From contig NZ_LAHA01000052.1 of NCBI RefSeq assembly GCF_002608075.1, positions 1 through 55,204 of the forward strand: DNA of 55,204 nt. The letters run 5' to 3'. A model generated the notes under the pieces. That model worked only from the letters and a program-made list of their open reading frames with translations, had not been told where the DNA came from and made no database searches. The position numbers were made by a program, and so were the translations under genes. Every line of letters begins with the position of its first letter. Position 1 is the first letter of the stretch. The DNA is from Nostoc linckia z4 (GTDB taxonomy: Bacteria > Cyanobacteriota > Cyanobacteriia > Cyanobacteriales > Nostocaceae). Below, piece by piece: positions 1-8,816 of this stretch.

Positions 1-50
1 TTCCCCTTTCCCCTTTCCCCTTTCCCCTTTCCCCTTTCCCCTTTCCCCTT
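1..50. repeat. Heptamer tandem repeat (TTCCCCT)n
   Basis: About seven copies of the heptamer TTCCCCT run from the window edge to position 50. They are followed by CTTTAAAGAGCCAAGTT, a boundary that recurs beside other heptamer arrays (near 26155 and, inverted, near 40380). This is a cyanobacterial short tandem repeat, probably part of a larger mobile element cut by the window edge. Confidence 0.85.
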
Positions 51-136
51 TAAAGAGCCAAGTTTACTTGTCGAACTGCTAGTTCGCGTTAGAATATTCT
101 TTTTTTGGCAACCCCTTAGAAAAGAGAATATAACCA

Positions 137-988
137 ATGCCTAGCCTCAACTTGATTTCAGAATATAAAAGCTTTGGTGGTAAAGTCGGTTTTTACAGTC
201 ATGCGTCGTCAACCTGCAAAGGTGAAATGCGCTTTGCCATCTATCAACCACCACAAGCAACTCAACAACCTGTGCCTATTCTTTATTTTCTCTCTGGTTT
301 GACTTGCACTGAAGAGAATTTTATGGTCAAAGCAGGTGGGGTGCAGCGCTTTGCAGCTGAGTACGGTTTGATATTGGTTGCACCAGACACTAGCCCTCGT
401 CATACTGGCATTCCAGGTGAGGATGATGATTGGGACTTTGGCACAGGTGCGGGGTTTTATGTTGATGCCACACAAGAACCGTGGCGTCAATATTACCAAA
501 TGTATAGTTATGTCGTCCAAGAATTACCTGCTGTAATTACTGCAAACTTCCCGGCGCGATCGGATAAACAAAGTATTTTTGGTCATTCAATGGGGGGACA
601 TGGGGCGTTAGTCTGTGCAATGAGAAATCCGCAACTATACAAATCAGTATCAGCTTTTGCACCTATTACTGCACCTATGCGTTGTCCTTGGGGTCAAAAA
701 ATTTTCAGTGGTTATCTTGGTAGCGATAAAGAAACTTGGCGTGCTTATGATGCTAGTGAATTAGTCAAAAAAGTTGGATATCACAGTTCGATCCTCATTG
801 ACCAAGGCACTGTTGATAAATTTTTAGCTGAACAATTAATGCCAGAAGTATTTGAGCAAGCTTGTGCAGATGTTAACCAGCCACTAAACTTACGTTATCA
901 AGAAGGTTACGACCACAGTTATCATTTCATCTCCACTTTTATTGAAGATCATATCCGCCATCATGCGATCGCTTTGGGATGTAAGTGA
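137..988 (+). CDS. fghA: S-formylglutathione hydrolase
   Basis: This is an alpha/beta hydrolase that cleaves S-formylglutathione to formate and glutathione, the second step of glutathione-dependent formaldehyde detoxification in the cytosol. The 283 residues match the usual family length. The esterase D signature is visible: YFLSGLTCTEENF near residue 50, the nucleophile elbow GHSMGGHGA near 148-156, and the catalytic His in GYDHSYHFI near the C terminus. The start is the ATG at 137, with only a weak purine-rich stretch upstream. Its pathway partner, the formaldehyde dehydrogenase, is at 20505-21614 rather than adjacent, so the pair is split here. The gene sits alone between repeat-rich spacers. 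Confidence 0.93.
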   Translation: MPSLNLISEYKSFGGKVGFYSHASSTCKGEMRFAIYQPPQATQQPVPILYFLSGLTCTEENFMVKAGGVQRFAAEYGLILVAPDTSPRHTGIPGEDDDWDFGTGAGFYVDATQEPWRQYYQMYSYVVQELPAVITANFPARSDKQSIFGHSMGGHGALVCAMRNPQLYKSVSAFAPITAPMRCPWGQKIFSGYLGSDKETWRAYDASELVKKVGYHSSILIDQGTVDKFLAEQLMPEVFEQACADVNQPLNLRYQEGYDHSYHFISTFIEDHIRHHAIALGCK

Positions 989-1388
989 AGCAATCCTATT
1001 TCAGTTGTGAATAATATTGGTGTTGACTGTTGACTGTTAAGTAGCTCAATTTAAAAAAACGTCATACGTAGATGTCAATAAATGTAGTAGCGTGTCTAGC
1101 TTTAAATGTTGCAATAGATTTGATTGTAGGATGGGTGTCCTCACCCCTCTGGGCGGGCAAGATGCCCACCCCACAAGAGTTTATTAATGCACTATTTTAG
1201 CTTTGTCACGCTAGTAGGGTGTGTTATGCCGTAGGCTAACGCACCTCTGTAGACTGTACTATAGCAATTGAGGTGCGTTACGCTTTGCGATAACGCACCC
1301 TACCATTGTTTTATGTTTAATTAAGTTGACCTACTTAAGTGTCAACAACCCTAACACGTAACATTTCACAAATTATTTGGGATTGCTA
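989..1388. repeat. Nested dispersed repeat elements (MITE-like)
   Basis: The outer ends are AGCAATCCTATTTCAGTTGTGAA (split here as 989-1011) and, inverted, TTTCACAAATTATTTGGGATTGCT near 1364-1387. The same ends enclose only about 100 bp at 35163-35265. Here the interior is expanded by two other elements: a block at about 1129-1205 that recurs at 31736-31812, and an inverted repeat at about 1214-1303 bounded by TAGGGTG and CACCCTA. This reads as one small element with later insertions inside it. Confidence 0.6.
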
Positions 1389-1997
1389 TATATGAGATAA
1401 GAATAATTCGTAATGCCCTTCGCCCCATTACGAATTATTTAGTATTAGGAAATTCCAAGTAAATAAACCACGTTGTACGGCGAACAAGCGTTCGCCCCCA
1501 CCAGGGATTGTGGTTGAAATAGATGAAAAAGGCTTTAACCGGAATTCCTTTATTTCAGAATAAATACTTTTGCTCGCAACTAAGTGCATAAGTAATTTTA
1601 GTTAGCTAAATAAAAAAATATAAAAAAATATTAAGAATAAAATAAATAAATTAAAAAAATGTCAATGAATTTGATATAAAAAAATATCATATTTCTCCAA
1701 CAAACAGAGATAATCTTTAGAAGACCAAAAACAGTAAAAACCATTCATTTGGATAAAGTTTGATGTCGAACGACAGCTCCAACTTCAGGGAAAAATTCAG
1801 CCAGTGAGGATTTCAGCATCATAAATCCTGAAGAGGAAATTAAAGGAATGGGGTAAACAGGGCTTTGGGCTAAACAGGGCATTGGACAGCGAACAGTGAC
1901 CAGTCAACAGATAACTGATAACTGTCATCTCCCCACCTCCCACTCCCTACTTCCTATTCTCCAGAGAAAAAATTAAAACAGAAGGGTGTAGATTAGT
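1389..1997. other. AT-rich spacer upstream of glgP
   Basis: No credible coding region is seen. The stretch contains remnants of dispersed repeats (a GGCGAACAAGCGTTCGCC palindrome near 1481-1498), a strongly AT-rich tract around 1600-1690, and short direct repeats of the type GGGCTAAACAGGGC near 1855-1880. It presumably holds the glgP promoter, but I cannot place one with confidence. Confidence 0.4.
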
Positions 1998-4211
1998 ATG
2001 GTTAAAAACAGTGCAACAGAAGCAGCACGACGCTTGAGTGAAAAGTTACCTTTGCCGCTCAAGCGTTTAGCAGATTTGGCTTATAACTATTGGTGGAGTT
2101 GGAGTGGCGATCGCGTTTCTTTATTCCAAACCATCGATCCCCAAGAATGGGAACGATGCGGACATAATCCAGTGGCGATTTTAGAGTCAGCAAGTTACGA
2201 ACGTCTGACGCAATTAGCAGAAGACCCATCTTACCTAAAGCAGATATCCGCCTTGGCGCGTGAATTTGACCGGTATATTACCCAGCAAGATACTTGGGTG
2301 AGTCGAGTTGCACCGCAAGTATCCCACGACCACCCCATTGCTTATTTTTGTGCAGAGTTTGGCATCCACGAATCCCTACCCGTTTACTCTGGTGGCTTGG
2401 GTATTTTGGCTGGGGATCACCTGAAATCATCATCGGATTTGGGCGTACCGATGGTTGGTGTCGGCTTGTTGTATCGCCAAGGTTATTTCCGGCAACGCTT
2501 GAATCGCCACGGTTGGCAAGAAGATTATTATATTGACAACCCATTTGGGCAAATGCCCCTGGAGTTAATTAAAGATGACCAAGGGGAAGCGATAACTATC
2601 CAGTTACAAGTCCGCCAGCGATTGGTAAAAGTGCAAATTTGGCGAGTGCTTGTTGGGCGAGTGACATTATATTTATTGGATAGCGATCGCAATGATAACG
2701 ATCCCATTGACCGTTGGCTAACAGGACACCTATATGGAGGTAACTTAGAAACCCGCATTGCCCAAGAAGTTGTTTTGGGTATTGGTGGTGTCCGTGCTTT
2801 GAATGCTTTGGGTATTCAACCTTCTGTCTATCACCTCAACGAAGGACACGCTGCATTTTGCACATTGGAAATTGCCCGCTTAGAAATTGAACGCACTGGC
2901 AAATCCTTCTACGACATCGAAGCCAAAGTGCGGAATAGTTGTGTATTTACTACCCATACCCCCGTTCCCGCCGGTCACGATGTCTTCTCACCGGATTTAA
3001 TAGACTCCTTCTTTGCCAGCTATTGGCCGCAATTGCGACTTTCCCGCGAGCAATTTTTGGCCTTGGGCGCAAGGCGACTGGGCGATCCCTGGGAACCCTT
3101 TGGGATGACGGTTTTAGCACTGCGGATGTGTCGGGCTTGTAACGGTGTGAGTGAATTGCACGGGCAAGTTTCTCGTAAAATGTGGACAGTTTTGTTTCCG
3201 CAGCGATCGGAAGATACAGTACCAATTGGTTACATTACCAATGGCGTTCATGCACCCACTTGGACTGCACCACTGTTGGCTGACTTATACAACGAGTATC
3301 TGGGAGAAGACTGGAAAACTCGCGCCGTCGATCCCAAAATGTGGGCTAAAGTTGACGAAATTCCCGATGAGGAACTGTGGTCGCGACATCTGATTCTCAA
3401 AGAACGATTAATTGCTTTTACACGTTATAAAGTCAAGAAATCGCGGGAGTTACGTGGTGAAAATCAGCAACTCATTCAAGCAACCGAAAGCTTACTCGAT
3501 CCCAACGTCTTAACCATTGGATTTGCCAGACGCTTCAGCCCTTACAAACGTGGGGATCTAATTCTGCGGGACGCCCAACGGGCATTAAAGATTTTTGGCA
3601 ACAACTCCCGCCCAGTACAAATTATCTTTGCCGGAAAAGCCCACCCAGCAGATGAAGAAGGCAAGCGGATTATCCAACGGTTAATGGAATGGTGTCACAA
3701 TTCCGGTATTATTAACCGAGTTGCTTTTATTGAAGATTACGACATTTACACTGGACAAAAATTGGTGCAAGGTGTGGATGTTTGGTTGAATAATCCCCGT
3801 CGTCCCCTGGAAGCTTCTGGTACAAGCGGGCAAAAAGTCTGCTTTAACGGCGGTCTCAATTGCAGCGTTCTCGATGGCTGGTGGTGCGAAGGTTATCAAG
3901 CCGGAAAGGATGGCAAAGGAATTAACGGTTGGGCAATTGGTGAAGATGCTCATACTAGCGACCAAGAATTGCAAGATCGCATTGACTCGCGATCGCTTTA
4001 TCAGTTGTTAGAAGAAGAAATCGTTCCTTTATACTATGACCAAGATGCCCAAGGCATTCCCCACCGTTGGGTGCAGATGATGAAAACATCCATTAAGACA
4101 AATGCACCGTTATTCAACACTGACAGAATGATTGCTGACTACGTTTCACAAGTGTATGTCCCAGAGATTGCTAAAACTGTGGAACCGATTTTAGGAAAAG
4201 TTCTGCTGTAA
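1998..4211 (+). CDS. glgP: Alpha-glucan (glycogen) phosphorylase
   Basis: This enzyme releases glucose-1-phosphate from glycogen by phosphorolysis, using pyridoxal phosphate. The 737-residue protein is the short bacterial/archaeal alpha-glucan phosphorylase type. It has an N-terminal DUF3417-like region with the NYWWSWSGD motif near residue 30, the AYFCAEFGIHESLPVYSGGLG block near 118-138 (given in part), HLNEGHAAF near 279, and FARRFSPYKRGDL near 513. The glucan-phosphorylase core NNPRRPLEASGTSGQKVCFN lies near 595. The start is the ATG at 1998, with GAAGGG about 12 bases upstream. It is monocistronic by spacing. Confidence in the family is high; whether it is the only glycogen phosphorylase in the cell cannot be told. 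Confidence 0.93.
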   Translation: MVKNSATEAARRLSEKLPLPLKRLADLAYNYWWSWSGDRVSLFQTIDPQEWERCGHNPVAILESASYERLTQLAEDPSYLKQISALAREFDRYITQQDTWVSRVAPQVSHDHPIAYFCAEFGIHESLPVYSGGLGILAGDHLKSSSDLGVPMVGVGLLYRQGYFRQRLNRHGWQEDYYIDNPFGQMPLELIKDDQGEAITIQLQVRQRLVKVQIWRVLVGRVTLYLLDSDRNDNDPIDRWLTGHLYGGNLETRIAQEVVLGIGGVRALNALGIQPSVYHLNEGHAAFCTLEIARLEIERTGKSFYDIEAKVRNSCVFTTHTPVPAGHDVFSPDLIDSFFASYWPQLRLSREQFLALGARRLGDPWEPFGMTVLALRMCRACNGVSELHGQVSRKMWTVLFPQRSEDTVPIGYITNGVHAPTWTAPLLADLYNEYLGEDWKTRAVDPKMWAKVDEIPDEELWSRHLILKERLIAFTRYKVKKSRELRGENQQLIQATESLLDPNVLTIGFARRFSPYKRGDLILRDAQRALKIFGNNSRPVQIIFAGKAHPADEEGKRIIQRLMEWCHNSGIINRVAFIEDYDIYTGQKLVQGVDVWLNNPRRPLEASGTSGQKVCFNGGLNCSVLDGWWCEGYQAGKDGKGINGWAIGEDAHTSDQELQDRIDSRSLYQLLEEEIVPLYYDQDAQGIPHRWVQMMKTSIKTNAPLFNTDRMIADYVSQVYVPEIAKTVEPILGKVLL

Positions 4212-4258
4212 AAACACCGAGGAGTGATAAGTGAGGAGTTAAGAGTTTTGTAATAACC

Positions 4259-4474
4259 AGGACTTACGCAAAAATAACGTAATTCCGTCATTACGAGCGA
4301 TAGCGAAGTAATCTCCCCTGATGCTGGGATTGCTTCCCTACACTCCGTTTCGGTCGCAATGACAATGCTGGGATTGCTTCCCTACACTCCGTTTCGGTCG
4401 CAATGACAATGCTGGGATTGCTTCCCTACACTCCGTTTCGGTCGCAATGACAATATCGGCGTTGCGTAAGTCCT
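4259..4474. repeat. MITE-like element containing three 44-bp tandem copies
   Basis: The inverted ends AGGACTTACGCAA (4259-4271) and TTGCGTAAGTCCT (4462-4474) match perfectly over 13 bases. Inside, a 44-bp unit beginning ATGCTGGGATTGCTTCCC is repeated three times without visible change (4321-4364, 4365-4408, 4409-4452). The internal unit ends in CGCAATGACA, which is also the end of the small element at 44823-44910, so one repeat family appears inserted and amplified in another. Confidence 0.75.
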
Positions 4475-4851
4475 AATAACGTTAGAGCAAACTTACTCAA
4501 TTACTAACTAATCCACACTCACCCCACCCCGGTTTTGTCTAAAGCCAAAACCTCCCCTCCCCGCCTGCGGGGAGGGGATTGATATCATGTCCGCCTAATT
4601 ACCCATAATAAAAACCTCTCCGCGTCTTTGCGTCCCCGTGTCTTTGCGTCAGTCCTAACTATGGGTCTTTAACCGAACCTGATATGAGGGGTGGGGTAAA
4701 ACGGCTGTGGGACAAGGGTTTAAGCTTAAGTGTTTAATTTAGTCCTTCTACTTAATTAGAATCTTGAAAGTCACAGAAGTTAAAGTTAATCAAATTAATA
4801 CTATTTTGTCGATCAAACCTTTAATCAAAAATCTTAAGAGAATATCAAAAA
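4475..4851. repeat. Spacer with perfect 24-bp palindrome
   Basis: A perfect palindrome, an 11-bp stem CCCCTCCCCGC with a 2-base loop, lies at 4554-4577 and could act as a terminator or be a dispersed repeat. A CGTCTTTGCGTCCCCGTGTC-type dispersed repeat follows at about 4622-4650. From 4690 to 4851 the DNA is AT-rich and likely carries the promoter of the downstream gene. No coding region is seen. Confidence 0.5.
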
Positions 4852-5256
4852 ATGATTCAAGGAATTAGCCATATTACATTCATCGTCAGAGACTTAGAGA
4901 AAATGAAAAAATTCCTGACATTTATATTTGATGCTCAGGAAGTTTATTCTAGTGGCGAACGAACCTTTTCCATATCAAAAGAAAAATTCTTCCTGATTAA
5001 TGACTTATGGATTGCGATTATGGACGGTGAGTCTTTATCAGAGAAAACTTATAACCATCTGGCTTTTAAAATAACTGAACAAGACTACGAACTATATGCC
5101 GCTAGATTAAAAAGTCTTGGAGTAGAAGTCAATGAATGTCGAAGTCGTGTGGAAGGCGAAGGACGTTCCTTGTATTTTTACGAGTATGACAATCATTTAT
5201 TTGAGTTACACACAGGAACTTTAAATCAGCGGCTACAAAGGTATCTAGAAGACTGA
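4852..5256 (+). CDS. fosX: FosX-type fosfomycin hydrolase (VOC/glyoxalase superfamily)
   Basis: The predicted role is Mn-dependent opening of the fosfomycin epoxide with water, giving intrinsic resistance. The 134 residues have the length of FosX. The three expected metal ligands are present at His7 (GISHITF), His69 (TYNHLAF) and Glu118 (HLFELH). Glu44, the general base that separates FosX hydrolases from the thiol-transferring FosA and FosB, is at the same residue number (SKEKFF). The tail HLFELHTGTLNQRLQRY is also FosX-like. I infer the function from recalled Listeria and Mesorhizobium FosX sequences. No mobile element joins it directly, but a MITE-like repeat lies 380 bp upstream. A different natural epoxide substrate cannot be excluded. 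Confidence 0.85.
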   Translation: MIQGISHITFIVRDLEKMKKFLTFIFDAQEVYSSGERTFSISKEKFFLINDLWIAIMDGESLSEKTYNHLAFKITEQDYELYAARLKSLGVEVNECRSRVEGEGRSLYFYEYDNHLFELHTGTLNQRLQRYLED

Positions 5257-5469
5257 ATTCACTAATGGCAAAAAACCAGCTTTGTTTTGTTTGTCTCTCA
5301 ACTTGTTTTTTATAAACTATATTCCGAAACTCAAATAATACCAATTTGAAAAATGATTGCGACAGATGTATAGCCAAAAGCGATTACTACTAACTGTTTC
5401 ACAATCCAAAATCTAAAATCTAAAATCCAAAATGGTATAAGTTTGCGATGTTAATAGCAGCATGTACTT

Positions 5470-6420
5470 TTAAGAACGAATTAACATCGGGTCATAAATT
5501 TGGCACTCTTGAACGCCATATTTGCTCAAAATTAAGCTAGCGCCATCAAGATCGTTGTCTGTGCCACTAAGGATGAGTATGTAATTGCCTTGCTCAATTT
5601 GCTCGTTGTAAAAACGTGCCCACTCATCTGGTATTCCTAACCTCAAGGCATCAAAGCGATCGCTTAAAATAACACCTGTCGAGCCAATCAATTGAGGAAA
5701 GTCTTTGCTAATTAAGCAAATCTGGCTTACTGGAAAACCCACAACCAGCATATCATTAATTGCCGCTTCAGCATTATCTATGCGATCGAAGTAATTAATC
5801 GCATACTTGGTCAGAATTCCAGTTTTATTGGGAATGGCGCTAACAGAAGTCGTTGTGTTCAAATAATTTGTAGTTTCATACTCAGTATTGAAATGCTCGT
5901 AAATGCCGAACTCTTCAATTCCCCAACGCTGTAAAATTGCTTCTACTTGAATAATTTCTAATGATGTACAATCGACAATTATTAAATAGTGTCCATCCTC
6001 TACTCGCTCGTTATATGCTCTAGCTCGATCCTCCGATATTCCCCAACCAACTAATGCACCAGCAAAAGTCCCAGTAGCAGCACCAATACTTGCTCCTACA
6101 AGAGTTGTAACCAAAGCAGTTGCAGCTGCGCCAGCCAGCATTATTGGCCCGACTCCAGGAATCGCTAAAGTCCCAAGGCCTACCAATAAACCAGTCAAAC
6201 CACCAACAGCACCGCCTGAAAGTCCTCCTACTGTTGCACCTTCGTCAGCTTTATCACCAGTTTCACTATTGGCAATGTCATAATTGCGGTCTGGGTTCTG
6301 TACAACTACAGAGACTTTCTCCATCGCCAAACCAGAATCTTTCAATTCCTGTAGTGCCTGTTCTACATCAGGGCGATGAATAAATACGCCTACAACGCGT
6401 TGATTTTGACTTAAAATCAT
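5470..6420 (-). CDS. Glycine-zipper general-stress-type protein with two YflT-like domains
   Basis: The 316-residue protein starts at an ATG preceded by AAGGAG, a good ribosome binding site. Residues 1-50 (VVGVFIHRPDVEQALQEL) look like a YflT/general stress 17M domain. A long Gly/Ala-rich hydrophobic stretch follows at about 62-128 (GGLSGGAVGGLTGLLVGLG), then a DRARAYNERVEDGHYLIIV segment. A second, diverged copy of the same pattern follows (NYFDRIDNAEAAI through DEWARFYNEQIEQGNYILIL). The Gly-rich part may insert in or associate with membranes. Function is unknown; stress involvement is inferred only from domain resemblance. The gene is followed on the same strand by the SLH protein's region but is separated from it by 320 bp. 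Confidence 0.7.
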   Translation of the reverse strand: MILSQNQRVVGVFIHRPDVEQALQELKDSGLAMEKVSVVVQNPDRNYDIANSETGDKADEGATVGGLSGGAVGGLTGLLVGLGTLAIPGVGPIMLAGAAATALVTTLVGASIGAATGTFAGALVGWGISEDRARAYNERVEDGHYLIIVDCTSLEIIQVEAILQRWGIEEFGIYEHFNTEYETTNYLNTTTSVSAIPNKTGILTKYAINYFDRIDNAEAAINDMLVVGFPVSQICLISKDFPQLIGSTGVILSDRFDALRLGIPDEWARFYNEQIEQGNYILILSGTDNDLDGASLILSKYGVQECQIYDPMLIRS

Positions 6421-6740
6421 TATTACTCCTTAGTAGCAGGGAAAATTAATTACCTGCAAATCTCGTATTTTAGTACTTGTAATCTTAAATACAAATTTGT
6501 GTTACTGGAATTCATCTTAAGTAGTAAAATATATTTACAAAAGGTGCGATCGCTACCTCCTTAAGACTCAATTAGTATCAAGTTCCGATAATCACTGATT
6601 ATTAAAATTTCTCCCTTGTGCCCTTGTCCCCGCTGTTAAAGGGGAAAGGGAAAATAACAAACCTTTCCCCCTTTCCCATTCCCCTTTTCCCGACTTCTCT
6701 TAGAAGTCTATTGATGTGTTGCAAAGCCAAACAAAGGAAT
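6421..6740. repeat. Spacer with opposing heptamer-like arms
   Basis: The spacer holds the upstream region of the minus-strand stress gene, and a G-rich tract (about 6640-6653) followed by a C-rich tract (about 6663-6691) that could pair into a hairpin. This lies just after the 3' end of the SLH protein gene's neighbour region. No gene is seen. Confidence 0.5.
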
Positions 6741-8396
6741 TTACGCACTCACAATATAAGGTGAATCGATGGCCGCTACACGACCAGCATCTAACAAAGC
6801 TTGATATACCATCACAGCAACCTCAGCACGCGTAGCATCGCGGGTAGGATTGAGTTGTTTGAGATTCGGGTGATTAACGATAATCTCTTTTTGAACAGCT
6901 TTGATGACTTCATCCTTAGCATAATCAGGAATCTTTGCTTGGTCATCAAAAGTTTTGTTGGTTGCTGTACCATTAGCAGATAATCCCAATCCATTTACCA
7001 GAGAGACAATCACTTGCACGCGCTGGATATTTTTGTTAGGGGCGAAGGTATTATCAGGAAAACCAGAGAGAAATAAACCTTGATATGCTTGCTGAATTAC
7101 CTTGGCTGCCCAAAAGTCTGCTGGTACATCTTTAAATTTAGTAGCTGCGCGGTTTGATGATGGGTTGAAAGCTTTGACTATTAATGCCGCGTATTGCGCC
7201 CGCGTCATTGTAGCATCAGGTTTAAATGTGCGATCGGGAAAACCATTAACAATCCCAAATTTGACTAATTCCCGAATAAATGCACCCGCCCAATGATTAT
7301 TAATATCTGTTAGTTCAATAGTAGGTGTGGGTGTAGGAGTTGGAGTTGGTGTCGGAGTTGGTGTTGGTGTTGGGGTTGGGGTTGGAGTTGGAGTTGGTGT
7401 TGGTGTAGGGGTTGGCGTTGGAGTTGGAGTTGGCGTCGGAGTTGGCGTAGGCGTTGGCGTAGGAGTTGGTGTTGGAGTTGGTGTTGGAGTTGGAGTTGGT
7501 GTTGGTGTTGGTGTTGGCGTCGGGACTGGAGAATCAGCAAACTCTACCTTTCCTGTGACTTTAGTCGGATCTATTGTATTTCCCACAGAAACCAGTTTGT
7601 TGGAACTGGCATTTTGCAAATCAAATTTACCGTTATTGCGTAGAGTATTGCCCCCTGGATTATTGGTACTGCCGATATCTGGTGAGGCAGTTGCAATTAT
7701 AGTTAGACCATCATCGGTATTATTTTCACTCAAATTATTCCGCAAGACAGGACGGGCGCTACCAGAAACGACGATTCCAGAACGGTTTTCATAAATTTTG
7801 TTATCTCGCAGTATGGGTGATGCAGTATCACTAATGGCAATACCAAAACCTGTTTTGAAGAAAGTATTACCTTGAATTTGTCCTTGAGAATTTTTTGCGA
7901 TCGCCACTCCATTAGCTGCATTCTCACTGAACACATTACCTAGAATAACTGGGTTAGCGTCCCCTGTAGCAAATACTCCCTCCCGCTTACATTGAGTGAA
8001 GGTGCTATTAGCAACAGTGGGGGCGGTTGATTCAATCCAAACACCACTACCACGAGTAGCCAGATTTGTGACAGTCACTCCCCGGAGTTCGGCTTTATCA
8101 GATAGCACAAAAGTGACATTTTGAGCGGCAAAAGTACGGCTCAGGAAAGTACCGCTTCCTTCAATAAAAATACCGTTTCCTTTGTTAATTTCATTACCTA
8201 TCACTATTACCCCAGATGCAATGGTTAGGGGAAACACTTCACCGCTAGCTGCATTGTAATTACCATTTGCCAGTTGAATCTTAGTATCAACTGTAGCTAC
8301 CTTCAGGGCTTGAGTAATAGTTTTGAATGGGGCTTGTTGGCTACCTGCGTTGGTATCGCTTCCGGCCACTGGATTTACATAAAAAGTTTGAGCCAT
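6741..8396 (-). CDS. Right-handed beta-helix protein with PT-repeat linker and three SLH domains
   Basis: The 551-residue protein opens with a DUF1565-like block (FYVNPVAGSDTNAGSQQAPF), continues as a parallel beta-helix to about residue 285 with repeated N-x-x-S/G-I/V turns, then has a roughly 70-residue Pro-Thr linker (about 290-358). Three SLH modules follow (INNHWAGAFIRELVKFGIV, VPADFWAAKVIQQAY and a degenerate third). The SLH part suggests attachment to peptidoglycan-linked polymer or the outer envelope, and the helix suggests carbohydrate binding or cleavage. No N-terminal signal peptide is visible, although the domains are typical of exported proteins. The start ATG at 8396 is well placed, so export may use an unrecognised signal. 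The PT linker is encoded by a 6/12-bp minisatellite. Confidence 0.82.
   Translation of the reverse strand: MAQTFYVNPVAGSDTNAGSQQAPFKTITQALKVATVDTKIQLANGNYNAASGEVFPLTIASGVIVIGNEINKGNGIFIEGSGTFLSRTFAAQNVTFVLSDKAELRGVTVTNLATRGSGVWIESTAPTVANSTFTQCKREGVFATGDANPVILGNVFSENAANGVAIAKNSQGQIQGNTFFKTGFGIAISDTASPILRDNKIYENRSGIVVSGSARPVLRNNLSENNTDDGLTIIATASPDIGSTNNPGGNTLRNNGKFDLQNASSNKLVSVGNTIDPTKVTGKVEFADSPVPTPTPTPTPTPTPTPTPTPTPTPTPTPTPTPTPTPTPTPTPTPTPTPTPTPTPTPTPTPTPTPTPTPTIELTDINNHWAGAFIRELVKFGIVNGFPDRTFKPDATMTRAQYAALIVKAFNPSSNRAATKFKDVPADFWAAKVIQQAYQGLFLSGFPDNTFAPNKNIQRVQVIVSLVNGLGLSANGTATNKTFDDQAKIPDYAKDEVIKAVQKEIIVNHPNLKQLNPTRDATRAEVAVMVYQALLDAGRVAAIDSPYIVSA
7322..7533. repeat. In-frame (GGTGTT/GGAGTT)n minisatellite coding the Pro-Thr linker
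   Basis: About 210 bp of hexamer variants (GGTGTT, GGAGTT, GGCGTC, GGTGTA on the plus strand) encode alternating Pro and Thr on the minus strand. The period of 6 keeps the reading frame whatever the copy number, so linker length can vary by slippage without disrupting the protein. Confidence 0.85.
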
Positions 8397-8816
8397 ATTT
8401 ATACTTCCAAAAAATACATAGCTATCCTAGCGCTAACCATGCAAATGAGTAGCGATGGATGCATGATGAAAGTACTTTTCAGTACAAAGTTAAAAAATTA
8501 CGCAAATACTTTTTAATTCGTTACGTTATCAAAAATTTTCATGGATGGGTGTTTTCCCATGATTAGCCTATAGTAGTTGTAGGGAGGTGATTGTACTCTC
8601 AGTAGAAGGCAAAAGCAACAGAGGCAATGGGATATTGTTTCTGGAGATTGGCATCAACTCTGTATGGGTTTGTCGATTTGAATTTTGAAAACTTGCTGTG
8701 ACTTACTAAAATTAGTTAGATTTAGACAGGAATCATATACTTTCACGGACGATGGCTTTTATAGCAAAAGTTTGACATCCGCTATCAAGGAATTATTTTG
8801 GTTACATCCTAATTTT
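8397..8816. other. Divergent intergenic region and uncertain 5' end of the GTPase gene
   Basis: This region separates the minus-strand SLH gene from the plus-strand GTPase cassette, so it should carry two promoters. The GTPase reading frame is open from a TTG at 8685, and its first ATG is at 8817; neither has a clear ribosome binding site. A GGGAGGTGA motif at 8581-8589 is too far upstream of either start to decide. Confidence 0.35.

Noticed and set aside
7327..7794. Plus-strand open frame coding a long Gly-Val repeat
   Set aside because: It is the antisense of the Pro-Thr linker of the SLH protein; the hexamer repeat keeps all frames open.
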